NCBI GenBank assembly: GCA_950295325.1 | Contig: OX485803.1 | Coordinates: 37,589,554 to 37,649,553, forward strand | Direction of reading: 5' to 3' | Length of the DNA: 60,000 nt | Origin: Polytrichum commune | Taxonomy: Eukaryota; Streptophyta; Polytrichopsida; Polytrichales; Polytrichaceae | Part shown: positions 10,587-22,499 of the stretch, piece by piece | Layout of the letters: each line of letters starts with the position of its first letter | Position numbering within the stretch: position 1 is the first letter of the stretch | Program-made: the position numbers and the translations under genes | The notes under the pieces: generated by a model | What the model was told of the DNA's origin: nothing | Database searches by the model: none | Seen by the model: only the letters and a program-made list of their open reading frames with translations

Positions 10587-11294
10587 AGAGAGGAGTGGGT
10601 GTGTGGATTCGCGCGCGCGATTGTGGTGTGGTGTCATGGCCAATGTTGCTGGGTGAATGGCAGTGAACAACGAAGCCTTTGGTCCACTCTGTATTCCTGA
10701 TGAATAAGCAATGGCTCCTAAATGGCTTGCATCGGTGTGATTCGTTCATACACGCATGTGTTCCTATCTAGTAATTCCAATCCAAGAACAATTTATGGTT
10801 TTTGGATTGAATCGAGAAGTGTTTCTCCTGGTTAGCAATTGCAGACCATATAAAAGTGATAATTTCAAGTTTTTAAATCGGAGTTGAGATGCAAGAGTTA
10901 TGATTCTCCTTAATGATCACAAAGGTCCTCCTAATTGTGTGAACTGATGAGTTTAGGATTATTGATATAGTCCAATTGGCGCATAGTTTATTTCTATTGC
11001 AACACTTGTTGTTTTTTGTCCATTCTTTATGAGCAACCAAGTTGATGTATAACATTCAACTATATGATTCTCTTCAATGGTCATAACATTCCCTAGTTAG
11101 GTGGACCTTCTCTTTTTCTCACTGGAGAAAGAATGATGTTCGCATTTGTCAAAACAAGTTATGACAAGAAAGAATTCCAACTTAAGTCTAAAAGGTTGAG
11201 TGACCAGCTTGTACATCTTCATGATTCAACTGCAATATTAATATTTGGACAATTGGCAATCAAGTACATTTGGACAAACCACTTGTCCAAAAAC

Positions 11295-11420
11295 AATCAA
11301 GGATGTGCACTTGTGAAGGACCAAAACATCAAAGGACAACAACAAAAGCAACAACCCAACAACCACAACTTCAAATGTTTATATTTCCACATTCACCAAC
11401 CATCGTATTTTGTGTAGTTT
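11295..11420 (+). repeat. dispersed repeat R4, copy 1
   Basis: Matches the reverse complement of about 25685-25800: shared GGATGTGCACTTGTG/GGATGTTCGCATGTG, CAAAACATCAAA-GAC, AACAAAAGCAACA and a TTCACCAACCA-C-TAT end. It would encode nothing recognisable. Confidence 0.55.
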
Positions 11421-13124
11421 TGCAATCTAGTGTACTTCATATTGGTGGTTGGAATTGTCCAAAATACATCCATAAATCCAAATGTACTTGAAGTCCTAAT
11501 TATTATGTGTATGTAAAACCAAAACATCTTGATAATGTTATAAGCATGTGGATCCTCTCATTAGCATTAAACAATCAACTAATGATGGAAAATAATTTTC
11601 TAAGTGACGTAAGTTAAATTGCCCAAGACTCATATGCTTATTGTCGTAGAATGATTAAATTTAGTCCATTGGGCACTCTCATTGGTATTTTGTCGTGCGT
11701 TCTTTACAAGCAGCCTTGCCATATAGCAACCAACTATAGGTGTCCAATTCAGAAAAGCAACCACATAAGGACCACATGCTTTATATACATGGCAATGCGA
11801 AAGCTAACATTCCAGAGATAGTTAGCATGAGGAAAACTCAGTATGCCACAGATTATATGATAATTTAGCACTTTTCACCCACTCAAAGCAATTTCAACAA
11901 CTCAAGCCTCTGTACGATATTGTACTTAGCTAGCCAGCCACATTAGCGCAAGCTCTTAATTACTTATATAACAAGGTTTGTAACTTTGTACTTGTCCTCC
12001 AATCACGCATTGTCGCATTGAAGATTATTCTGCAAGTAGGAGGTCCCACATATTATCATTATTTCAAAAGTCATAATGCTTATAATGCCAACATTGTTCC
12101 AAATTTAGTCCGTCCTTACCCCCATGTTACAACTATAAACTCTCAGCCTAGTGTTGCTTTGGATGACTAAGTTGGGTAGATGAGGGCATCAAACAATACG
12201 GGGATCATGGTGTTGATAAGCATTTCATCAGTTAGGAACTCCTCATAGTCTACATACCTCAGTTGACCCTGAGTGAGCTTCAGTGTTTTTGTGATTTCAA
12301 TTTTCTATGTTTACCATGAGTACAGTTTGCAAGGTGAAATTTCATGCTTCCAAGTTACCCAACAATAGATCACATATCTAGGGTTGGTTTTGGAGAAGCA
12401 AACTACACAATCGGAACCATAACATTGCTATCTTCTTATAAATTTAGGTTATTTCAACAATTATTTCTATCAAGGCATTCATATGTATACATAGATTGTC
12501 GATGTGAAGAAGGATTCTAGACATGTAGAAGACACGTGGAAATCTTGTTACTTGCAGTGAAAATTTCTTGGACAACTCACTTTACATGAGCATTGAGTGT
12601 GCAGATAATAAGTGCCAAGGCAAATGAAACCGAGTAACCATAGTAAGTTGATCACAAAATTGGAATAAAATTGCAATCAATTATGTTGAATATAACAGTC
12701 ATCACATTGACTTTATCATTTCTCCAAGCAGGTGAAACCCAACCCAGAGTCCTCAACACTTTCTTTACACTATCAAGAAATGTATTTGTGTCAAATGGTG
12801 ACTATGATAGGAGGAAATTCAAATCCTCAACATTATTTTTTACCACGCTCCAATGTAATCTTCAATGAGAGGAGAAAGTATTATCGTCCAATCTAGTGTG
12901 AAAGGCTGAAGTTGCACATTTCTAAACGTCGAGCTCACCTCAAAGATTCCATCCATTAGGTTGTAGGATGTGGATCTCTAGCACTACATTTGTCAATGCA
13001 CTCTACCTTTACACACACTAACGACTGCCCAAAAAAACAAGCATTGAATGCAACGCACACCCACTCTAGTTATCGGTTCCTGGGAATGAAAACCATAAAG
13101 GATCCATTTCCGCAATCTCAGCAC

Positions 13125-13131
13125 AAAAAAA
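13125..13131 (-). terminator. RNA polymerase III terminator for tRNA-Leu
   Basis: Read on the minus strand this is a run of seven T, about 32 bases downstream of the tRNA 3' end. It is the first T-run of four or more after the gene. Confidence 0.6.
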
Positions 13132-13162
13132 GCCCACTTCAACATAGCTACTATGCGGAAGT

Positions 13163-13246
13163 TGCTGGCTGTGGGGTTTGAACCCACGCGTGCTGAAGCA
13201 CAGGCGATCTTAAGTCGCCCCCCTTAGACCACTCGGGCAAGCCAGC
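13163..13246 (-). tRNA. tRNA-Leu (anticodon UAA)
   Basis: Read on the minus strand, the acceptor strands GCTGGCT (13246-13240) and AGCCAGC (13170-13164) pair perfectly, followed by discriminator A. The anticodon stem GGCGA/TCGCC closes the loop CTTAAGA, giving anticodon TAA. A long variable arm (TGTGCTTCAGCACG region) marks a class II tRNA, as expected for leucine. The T loop GGTTCAAACCC matches an intact B box and the D region TTGCCCGAGTGG is A-box-like. CCA is not encoded, as in eukaryotic nuclear genes, and there is no intron, unlike the plastid UAA-leucine gene. Confidence 0.93.
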
Positions 13247-14475
13247 TGATATGTCCACATTAGAGCTGGAAATATATTAACTCGCAGAAACCTACCATGG
13301 TATTATAAACTAAATGAATGGCCTTGGTTGTTAACGGTGGCAGGTGTAAGGATATCATTAGGTAGACCACCCTCATTCGGTTTACTTTCTTTAGGTGTTC
13401 AAAAGATATTGGACTGCGTGCTAAAAAATTATGACCATTCTAGGCTCATCGGCCAATTTGATTGGGGGGGACCTATATGACTATTTCATGTGGACAAGAA
13501 TCTTCACTTTGATAATGATTGAGGTATTCATAAGAGCTCCCAAAATCAAGATGAAAGAGGCTACATCCTCGATTTGGATTTGGTAATCATCTTGTGCTAA
13601 TTGAAGAAGTGGGAAAGCAACTATCAAAGACCCATGTAACTTAGGGTAAGTTACATGGTTTCCGTCAGAATTTTGCCATTAACATTTGGAAATGTGGTGT
13701 ACATCAAAGTACCTCAAAGTCAGAATACCCAGTTTTGAGAGAGAAGGGCTATGTCCTAGTTATGGCGCCCATCCTAATATTCATGAATAAGATGGTTGCA
13801 GAGAAAATCAGATGGTGAAAACAAGTGCTGGTGAAGTCCATTAAAGAGGGTCAATCCAGTACCTAAAGATCACAAACTGAGCCTTCAGGGCAGATGGTGC
13901 CTACAAGAACAAAGAGTTGAACATTTTACAGACATCTGGCATACAATTAAGTTGTTTTCTCATCCTTTTTCTCTCACAATTATTTAGATGCACAAGGGAC
14001 TCTATTAGTAACAGGTTCAACATACCAATTTTACATTTATAATCATTGCCAATGAAGACTCTCTCAACCATCCTCAATAAGAATGGTCCTGAACTATTTG
14101 AAATTGTGTTGCAATGTTGGAGATATGTATGTACCAGCAGCTATTCATCCTAATTTTGGGTACCTACCCTCTAATACAGAAATCAATCCTCCCCTTTTAA
14201 CCAACTCCAGAGCAGGAACTCTAGTGATTGATTGAAGGTAGCCTGTTAATTGGGTCACTGATCCTCTAGATTCCCATGCTAGCTTCCTGAGTGCCCACTA
14301 AGCCTCAACATGAATAAAGAAACACCCTATGTTGCTACTTGTAGCAAGAGAGCTGCAAAACTTGCTATCCTACCAGACCTGATAGGATAAAATCAGCAAG
14401 TACACATTCATAAGCAGCGTAACTTGCACATCTAAAGGTAAAGAAAGATTAAAATAGACTTGGTGTACTAGGGAA
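13247..14475. other. non-coding, no gene seen
   Basis: No repeat partner and no conserved frame recognised between the tRNA and the 3' end of RRS1. The segment just below 14476 will contain the RRS1 3' UTR. Confidence 0.6.
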
Positions 14476-17400
14476 TTATCTTTTTGGACCCCCCTTTGAT
14501 TTCTTGCCCGCACTGCCACCACTGGATCCACTTGATTTCCTGTCTTTCCCACCTGTTCTACCAGGTACTTTGCCTGGGCTCATGCCTTTTCGTGACCCAC
14601 CTTTCTTGAAAGAACCTTCAGCTCTCTTCTTCCCACCAACCTTCTTATTCTTTTGAGCTTGCTTCCCGCTCTCTTCAACGTTGTGAACCCTCACAGCCTA
14701 GTGAAAGTCATTGCCCACAAAATTAAAAAAGGTTTAGATGCAAGAAGACACTCCAAGATGACAAACCTTTGCGGACAACATGAATTTCCACACAAAGCTC
14801 TATCCCTTCTTTTTCTATGAAACATTTGGTCTCATAATTCACGATGCCAGTGGAGAATCTTAAACTACCTCATAATCACATCTATGACTGATAAGAGACA
14901 TGAACGAAATCTTCATCTAATACCTCTAGCAACAATTACATCCATCATATGTATTTAAATATCAATGTGGAAAATAAAATGACCAGTGTAGTATGCTGTA
15001 GCCTACCTTATTGATGTCAAGACCATCAAAATCATGCTTTGCCAATACATCCTTGAGCACTTTCTGCACCAGCTCCTTTTCCTGACCTTGTCCATCAACT
15101 ACTGGCAAAAACTGCACAGATGAAGCAACCAACCAGTCATTTGTTTAGCTTACCCTACATAATCAGCTGTTGTGTATAGAAGATATTTCATTTTCAATTA
15201 AATGGTTCAGGTACCAAGCAATGGATTCTCAACATCCCCATGAACAGGAGCTCTCAAGAGGGTTGCAGATTTTTCATCTTCCTACACAAATTTAACAAGA
15301 GCAGAATAAACATGAAAGCTATATATCCGAATATAGATTTTATGTACCTTACGGCGCTTGCCACAATTTTTGGGTGCCTTCTCCCCTGCCAGCTTCTTGT
15401 CAAACTTGCCAATGCTTGCTGTAGCTGTGCTTGCAAGGCCAGCAGCATGCCCTAAGTCATGTTTGCTCACGCGTTCCCCAGACTGTTTGCTACCTGTTAT
15501 GGCTAGTGAGGTCGCTGCTAACTGCAGAGTACTGAAATCCATGAGGTTTACAATAATCAGTACTTATCCTGAGTCAAAACACAGTGTTTCTCCATAACAT
15601 GATAGACATAATACCATTCATCAATTTAGCATAAATCTCCAATCATTTAATTACAAACTTTTTAGTACTTCTGAAGCATTTCTACTACTAAATACAGCTC
15701 ATCTTTTCATATAAGTCTGTTGAACAAAACAATAATTCCAGAACTTCCAAGGAGGTCCCTGTCAGATTCTCAATACTCAGAAAAGATGGGGATTCTTATA
15801 ATAATCATCTCTTGTCGTGCCTTCATTAGTTTGGCTTTGCTGATGTCATTTGACAAAGAAACTTGCCAATGGTTAAATGTATTACAAAAGTGCAATTTTT
15901 TGTGCTGAGTTCTTTGTTCCCATTCAAATGCTGGACATAGTGGACTTCATGGTTTCAACTCACTAATTGAAACCATATCTAGGTGGAATTTAGGTTTAAC
16001 CTGTGCCGTTTAAGTAAGAAATTATCAATGACCGTGTTGACAACTGTATCAAAGAGTTCTCCTTCCAAATGTATGTAGCTCAACCAATGCTCTTACAAGT
16101 TATTACACCACTACATTCATTTCTGTTATTTGTGTAGCTTAACATTTGGACTTCCACGACAATAAAACTTTTTTTATTTGCTACTATTCCTTCACACTGG
16201 AGAGAAGCTATCCATAGACCTTGAAAGTATTACAAAACACACCTAGGAAGTGCTGCTTTGCCACCAACTTTAGCAGCCCTCTTTAAGTTCTCCAACTGGT
16301 TTTTCTCCTGCTTTGCAACTCTCTCCTTTTTATTTTCACGCAGCTTCAAAAATGGATCTTCACCAGGCTCTGTACATACCAAAACAGATAAAATTAGCAC
16401 TGCAAAAATAACCAGGTTAAATGTACACAACCACAACAGCTGGAAACACTCCTCACTTTTCCCTAACTAGCGCACCCATTTAAGTTATATCCTCACATAT
16501 GTATCCATGCTTTCTTTCACAAGTAGAAGGTAAGTAATGACAAATCAGTGGTTTAATCAGTCTTCAGGACACTCTGCCCCTGAAAATAGATAGAAAGCAT
16601 ATATTGCTTCAGCACTAGCCAAGGAAAAAACAGCATTTTTTGCTCTGAAGGCTCACAACTATATCAACAACAGTAAGACAAGTCACCTTGACTGGCATCT
16701 CAATGCAACTACTCAATAAAGAGGGATACTTTCTAGTACCTTCATTTGCCTTCGCCTCAATCCAAGGAATATCATTGTCATCATTGACACGCTTATATCC
16801 ATGCCTTCGCCTCCATTCGTCTTTGTTCTCGTCGAATTCCAACTTGCTGCGTTTCCTCTTCTTAATTCCTGTTAGAAGTTGGTGACCAGTGCAAGTTCAG
16901 TGCAAATAGACAACAAAAGTAGGATACACTTTGCACATCCCAGGTTTGTCACCTGAACTGTATTTCATTAATTTCATTTCAGTTTCATAAAAAGTATAAC
17001 AGCAACAGTGGTTTTAGTTTCAAAGCCCAAAATCAACAAACCAACACCTATCCGCCAAGAGCACCCTCAACATAATTGACGGTGAAATTGATGATGTAAA
17101 ATACTTACCTTTAGTTTGAGCAAAAGCTTCCCACTTGGTCATTGGCCGAGGCTTTGGAAGCTGTGGTAGCAATAAAACCCACGTCAAAACCAAAACATAA
17201 ATCTCCACAAACACAAACAAAGATCTCTCAAGCACCATAGTAAGATTCAAACCCTAAACCAACAAGAATTGCACAAATAATGATGATGATGATGATGATG
17301 ATGCATACCGGCTTCTCTCTTGGGAGCTGCAGGGTAGGTTTCGGCAAATTCACCAAACGTCCCACCTTGTCAACCGTTGAAGGCAAATTGAAGAGCTTCT

Positions 17401-18162
17401 CTACAAGTATCTGCACCAACTCCCTACCTTTTTCAAGGTACTCAAGGTCCTTCTCCTCTCTGAACCAAAGAAGGGTCATATCTTAGAGCAATGTAAGGGT
17501 GGCTTAAACACAAAACCTTAACCCAGATCCCATGAAACCTCCCAGATTAAGCCCCCTAAGCCGGCATATTAGTAACCGGATGGGTGACCTTCCTAGCACT
17601 TGATGATTTCCGGTGCACCCTACCACCTATGGTCCACACAATCCTAGCCGAGGTATCCTTTTCGAGATATTCAGTTGAATCAGATATATTCAACCAAACA
17701 TGTGGGAAATTGCGGCTTGCCCTGGGGAAGAGGAGATATACGGTCCCAGACCGCGCCCGTTCAGGGTGTTCAATTTTAAAAGGAAGCAGTAATCTTGGGA
17801 GGCCCCCTGATTCTCGTGATAACTGTTTCAAGATTACGTGTAGGGTAAGCCTGTGCCACGAAGTGATTCCAAGTGTAAGGCCACAAAACTCAAGAGTGTT
17901 GAGTGGTTTTATAATTGGAATCCCCGCGTGGAAGAGGCTTACCCGGCATGAAGAACGCAAAGAACACAGAAGCAAGTGGATTATGCTCTTGTGGAATGAG
18001 GGACTCAACTGGAACATGGGGAAAAAGCATGAGCCGATCATGCGTAGGAAGGCCACCCAGAATACAAAGAGTTCCTTCCAAAGTTCTTCTTTACATATAG
18101 ACTTGGACCAAATCGATACAAAATGAGACAGCAACACCATAATTCACGCCAATGCAACATGG

Positions 18163-18206
<44 letters not shown>

Positions 18207-18392
18207 GAGTAATGTGCGACAGAAGCAAAGAAGGATGGATACAGAAGATTAGAGAGAGAAGATTTTTTACACGGTGAGGGCGGCAGATGAGAGCTGCGGG
18301 TCGCGGCAGAGCGCGACGGAGAGGTTGCCCAGGTCCACCTCGAACTCGGGTGTGGCCGTGGTGATGGTATCGTCCACATCCATGGCGGCCAT
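14476..18392 (-). CDS. RRS1: ribosome biogenesis regulatory protein RRS1, eight exons
   Basis: Rrs1 works with Rpf2 in the nucleolus to load the 5S RNP (5S rRNA, uL18, uL5) into pre-60S ribosomes. Predicted exons, minus strand: 18392-18273, 17455-17309, 17160-17109, 16868-16740, 16369-16243, 15531-15348, 15111-15007, 14697-14476 (TAA). All introns are GT-AG and phases agree, giving 361 residues; the plant family is usually about 320. Family words in order: VDLGNL (20-24 region), [86 protein letters not shown], and a Lys/Gly/Ser-rich basic tail in exon 8. The exon 1 donor (ACC|GTGTAA) and the exon 2 acceptor are the least certain joins. A second in-frame ATG is at 18383. Intron 1 (817 bp) contains a 5S-like sequence and a microsatellite. 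Confidence 0.92.
17279..17302. repeat. (ATG)n trinucleotide repeat in RRS1 intron 2
   Basis: About eight ATG/GAT units immediately beside the donor of intron 2 (GTATGC at 17308-17303). Confidence 0.85.
17521..17621 (+). pseudogene. 5S rRNA-like sequence in RRS1 intron 1
   Basis: Aligns by eye with about bases 28-119 of plant 5S rRNA: GATCCCAT, then CTCC-AGATTAAGC (5S: CTCCGCAGTTAAGC), TTAGTA (5S: GTAGTA), an exact GGATGGGTGACCT (C-box), CCTAG (5S: CCTGG) and a TGCACCC end. The 5S 5' third is missing or scrambled. It lies antisense to RRS1. With the internal promoter boxes diverged except the C-box, it is not a plausible functional 5S gene; it could be a 5S-derived retroelement head or a retroposed 5S copy. 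Confidence 0.6.
17640..18165. repeat. dispersed repeat R5, copy 1, inside RRS1 intron 1
   Basis: Shares with 33300-33545 a run of landmarks: CAACCAAACATGTGGGAA, TTGCCCTGGGG-AGA, CGCCCGTT, GGAAGCAGTAATCTTGG, then CATATAGACTTGGACCAAA and AACAACACCAT-TTTCACG-like ends. Copy 1 holds about 250 extra bases in its middle (17820-18090). Long frames exist on both strands here (17584-18126 plus, 17556-18140 minus), without recognisable motifs; they are taken as chance. Confidence 0.65.
18168..18202. repeat. (TC)n microsatellite in RRS1 intron 1
   Basis: About 17 TC dinucleotides on the plus strand, between repeat R5 and exon 1. On the coding strand it is an (AG)n tract shortly after the first donor. 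Confidence 0.9.
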
Positions 18393-18528
18393 GGCGGGGA
18401 ATCGCCTGCGAGAGAAGTAACAATCCTTGCGAAGGGCGAGAGAATTGCCTCGACACACTAGCCTACAAGTGTGATGAACAACAGGACTCAATCTTGACAC
18501 TGGGAAGCTTAGGGCAGCGAGCCAGGGT

Positions 18529-18537
18529 TTAGGGTTT
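18529..18537 (-). promoter_or_regulatory. telo-box (AAACCCTAA) upstream of RRS1
   Basis: On the coding strand of RRS1 this reads AAACCCTAA, part of CCTAAAACCCTAAACCCTG, about 140 bases upstream of the ATG. Telo-boxes are common near the start of plant ribosomal-protein and ribosome-biogenesis genes. The position suits the promoter or 5' leader. Confidence 0.7.
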
Positions 18538-18599
18538 TAGGCTTCCACTCGTCGCTCTTCTTCTCGTTCCAACCCGGGCCGTTCCTCAGGACTACTACA

Positions 18600-19130
18600 C
18601 ACCGTTTATGGTATTTAGTGTCACCGCTTATGGCGTTTATTCATTTAAAGGACTACTACACTATTTGGGAAGGGCCTAAAATAGATGCCTAGAGGTCCCA
18701 AAGTGTCATGAATCATGATCCTCTAATTGTTAATATGATACTATTCATCAACATGAGTAACTTAATTGAGTGATTTTATTTACATTATGACATGTAGCGT
18801 AACACATTGGGATATTTGATATGATAGTTTTGTGTTTTAGTATGCAAGGGGAAGATGTTATTGAGCCTAGAAATGGTAAGTGTCATGTGTTCATATTTTA
18901 ATATGCAAGAGGAAGTTATTCTTGAGCATGTGCACTTTCATTAACTTGCAGACCATTGTGTAACATAAGCATTCACCTCATAACAATGTTGAACATTACT
19001 CGTGCCAAGATGTTAGTAAGCGCACTTGAATGTCAAGTGTCATGAGATGACACTAATGGTGAAGTTGTTCATCATAGTGTAACCTAGCAGACACCTCAAA
19101 AATAAGATAAGTGACACTAACAGTATAAAC
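18600..19130. repeat. dispersed repeat R1b, copy 2 (uninterrupted)
   Basis: Counterpart of 1440-2950 without the two insertions found there. It includes the empty site of the hAT-type MITE near 18868-18880. Confidence 0.75.
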
Positions 19131-19436
19131 CGTGTAGCATTGTGGCATGTTGTGTTGCAACTTGGATATATCAATTATATTGTATGTAAAGTATGTACAT
19201 GAAATCATCCTCGTCAACTTGCCTTAGTCACGTGGAGTTAATATAATAGAGACAACTAGATATTTTAGAGTGAGTGATAGTAAAACCATGTAAAAGTATG
19301 TAGGAAAAAACTAAAAATTGATAATTAATATACAATGAACATATGGTAAAAGAATTAAAATATTGAATGTATAAAAAACAAAAACATTGAACATGTAGGT
19401 AAATTTATGTAGGTAAAAGTATATGTGTATGGATAT

Positions 19437-19470
19437 ATGGATAGATAGATAGATAAATAGATAGATATGA
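19437..19470. repeat. (GATA)n-like microsatellite
   Basis: Imperfect GATA/GAT-AAA units in an AT-rich stretch (19300-19500). Confidence 0.7.
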
Positions 19471-19989
19471 ATTTGAATATATGATGAATGTATAATGAAT
19501 AGCCTCATCAACTTGCCTTGATCACGTGAAGCATCCCCAATAACCTTATAGCCCAAAGTGACATGACAATTCTCAAGGCAATTTTCAATGTAAGACTAGT
19601 ATATAGGTAAATGCATGGTATCAATATGCAATATTGATGGTATCAAAGAACCTATCCATCGAGTACTAGGTTTGCAATACAAGTCAAATTTTGTTACTTG
19701 GTGGTATTATAAGGTGAAAGAATATTTGTATAGTTGGCCGAGTTATTATTTGGGTCATGACACTTGACATTCAAGTGCGCTTACTAACATATGTCAAGTG
19801 TCATGAGGTTAACAATGCACTCAATAGATAAAATCCCAATATCACCATGAATCTTCAACGAGTCCAAAGGAGCGATTGACACATTGAAGTACTTCAAGAT
19901 TAAGAATTTTTTAGCAGCAAGGTGTTTTTGGAGAAAACCATAGACACCCAAGTGGAGGCATTGGCCATTTTGGAGAATATTGCTTAGGT

Positions 19990-20160
19990 AACTTTGTTGG
20001 CATTCAACTAAACTACGTACAATATCTAGTGTCATATAGTATTCAATGTCACTATGGTACCTTTTTGGATGACACTTACGAATAAGTGAACAAATATTGT
20101 CATGGATGATGGATGAATTCATCTATTGGCCAAAACCCTACCTTCTTTTGTCAACGACCA
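19990..20160. repeat. dispersed repeat R1c, copy 1
   Basis: Matches 23120-23270 in the same orientation: AATGTCACTATGGTA, CTTTTTGGATGACACTT, GAATAAGTGAACAAATATTG and CAAAACCCTACCTTCT. On the minus strand both encode similar short frames starting MNSSII-DNICSLI, probably a shared repeat rather than a gene. Confidence 0.75.
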
Positions 20161-20329
20161 AAATCAACAAAGTTTGTTGCTCTTTCCAACATAGGAGTCA
20201 AAAAATGGATAGCAACCTTTACCACATGGAGTTGCAAATGCACTTAGAGGTTACTTCTCAAACTGTATTGCAAAAAAACAAAACCTTGGTCTCCCACCAA
20301 GGCTTCGCACACAAGTAGTCATGTCCAAC

Positions 20330-20810
20330 ATCTCAAAGTATAGATTAATAAATTAATAAACTTAAAATAAAATAAATATTCCCAAGGTCACAAACCATCT
20401 TAGATTCTATCACCCAAGGATGCTAATTCATAAGAAAAAAAAGCCAAACAAGAGTATGTTGCCTCATAGCTATGACTGCAGGCGGTTGGATGGTTTTGGT
20501 GGTTATACCAACCTACCATACTATAATTAGAGGCCAACAATAGATTTTGGCTTTTAACTTAAACCTCAAATTTGGGAACTAACTAAATTAAGTAGAACAA
20601 ATATTACATTTTCACACTATTTCTAATCTAACTCCTAGGCATGGTAAATGTTACCAAAAATAAATAAATACATACAACATAACATGTAGGAGCCATGCAT
20701 ATGATTTGTGAGCTTCACAATGCCTTTGAAGTGTGCATCTTAGTGGCATATTGGAAACACAATACCCACATGTGGAGCAAAACCGTAGCTGCGTTAAGAT
20801 TGTTGATGGG
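20330..20810. other. non-coding, no gene seen
   Basis: AT-rich; no repeat partner or conserved frame recognised. Confidence 0.5.
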
Positions 20811-20814
20811 AACT

Positions 20815-21045
20815 TGTCACCATGCTCGGGGGAGATTTGAGGACATAATCGGTCAAGATCCTAGTGTTTCCAAGTCCAAGCGGTTACATGTTGTGATCTT
20901 TCACTTTTGCTTTATGATTTTTTGGGATTATTCCACACATTATTCTAAAATGGTCGGTAGTTCTCCGGAATTCTTCAACTTCAACCAGTTATTTTGCAAA
21001 CTCAACCGGTTCATTTGTAACTAGCAGCCGGTTCTCCCCATTCAT
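20815..21045. repeat. dispersed repeat R2, copy 2
   Basis: Second of three copies: CTCGGGGGAGATTTG, AGATCCTAGTGTTTCCAAGT, CTCAACCGGTTCATTTGTAA and CCGGTTCTCCCC in the same order as at 9780-10010. Confidence 0.7.
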
Positions 21046-21277
21046 TGCCCGTAACAATAGTGAAACCAAGTTCTTATACAATAAGTCGATTGTTCTATTC
21101 TCATGAAGTGAGACCTTCAATATATGGAAAAAAGACATTGCACTTGCCCCTCCAAATGGCATTTCGTGTCACCACAACAGTCACTGTTCTTGTCCCTCAT
21201 AATCATCTCTTTGCACCACCGTCATTCACACCTTTGGCAATTTCAACGTACCCACAATGCATATGCCAAGGGCCAAC

Positions 21278-22496
21278 TCAAATTTCTCCCGAGCAAAATG
21301 CATTGCTAAAATCAAGAGAATTGCCAAACAAACAACAATAACCCATGTCTAATTCAACCAAGGTTGACAAATTCCCACTACCATTTGGCGATCTCTTTGG
21401 GTATGGACAACCTTCTAGATCAAGTGTCTCAAGGTTGTGAAGTTTGCTTAAATCCGGTAAATCATTTACTTTTGTGGGTGAACAATCCATAATTGGTCGG
21501 TGAATGCATTGATTGGTTTGTTCAACCCTAGTACTCTTCATGTTGCTCACAACCAAAAGTGGTCAATGGGGCCAGTGGGTAATTTGGCTAGGTCACATTT
21601 AGTATTCCAATGACGGAAGAATCCCAATCTTTTGAAGACTTTGCAATCTTCCACAATCATGAAAATATGATTTTCTTAGTTTGCATAGTCCACTAAGATT
21701 TGGCAAGCTGCAAAATCTTGATTTTGCACAATGTAACTCAAACAACATTGTTAAATTTGCAATGCATGGGCTGTGGTCAATCTTGGATCGCAATATATCA
21801 ATAACTTGTAACTTTGTCAACTTGCAGAGATCAAGGAGTCTTTCAAAGTTGAATCATTCACGTAACACCAACTCCTTTAAAGAAGTGCCTTCCTCTAGCC
21901 TTGGAACTTCAATGATGTCAACATATCGAATATTTTTTAGTATTTCAAGATTCATAGAATCTCTCAAGTTTTGTGCAGAAGTGCCATAGTTGTGCCTTTA
22001 TATCCAATGACAGGGCAACTCCAAATGCAAATGCCTCGATGATGTCCAAGGGAGATAGTACGACAATTGTGTGAAATGTATATAGAGAAGATTGTTCAAA
22101 ACCTTGCAAATGCACTTCCTCCAATACTTGACAATCCTCCAAATATGAATATACTATGTTCTCCATCTAATGTAAGTCAAGGTTTTTCAATGTTGGACAA
22201 CATTGCAAGATTAACACTTATGTTGTGGAGCAATTATTGCAAAAAAAAAACCGTTCGTCAAGTTGTTTATTTTCGTGCCATCCATGATGAGCCTCCATTC
22301 CAAGAAAAACAAAAATAAACAAAAATAAATAAATAACCATAGTGTTTGTTTGCATAAAGATGGCAAGGTTCTCCACAAATGTTACAACCCCTTTGTTAAC
22401 CACCTTCATGGACGCAAATTCCAAGCACATGTCACGGATATGAATACCTCCATCTCGAATGTCCTCAACAAGTGACTTCATGTTTAGCTCCTTCAA
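21278..22496 (-). pseudogene. leucine-rich-repeat segment of an NLR-type resistance gene, broken
   Basis: Minus-strand frames read in order. At 22496-22380 the segment MKSLVEDIRDGG-IHIRDMCLEFA resembles the linker between NB-ARC and LRR in plant NLRs. It is followed by LRR-like units such as PTLKNLDLH, LEDCQVLEEVHLQGFEQ, LPNLSGLCKLRKSYFHDC, LQSLQKIGILPSLEYL and LPDLSKLHNLETLDLEGC with NLSTLVELDMGYC. In-frame stops lie near 22220 and 22167, and the frame changes between about 21945 and 21820. No P-loop or other nucleotide-binding motif is present in the window, so only the C-terminal part remains. NLRs are intracellular immune receptors; this copy cannot encode one. Confidence 0.6.
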
Positions 22497-22499
22497 CTA

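Larger units (their letters stand above)
10587..13160. other. non-coding, AT-rich, no gene seen
   Basis: Only the R4 repeat at 11295-11420 was recognised. Several short open frames exist but none shows a conserved motif or paired splice sites. Confidence 0.6.

Noticed and set aside
17556-18140. 194-codon minus-strand and 180-codon plus-strand frames in RRS1 intron 1
   Set aside because: Both overlap on opposite strands in a dispersed repeat and show no conserved motif. Treated as chance frames.
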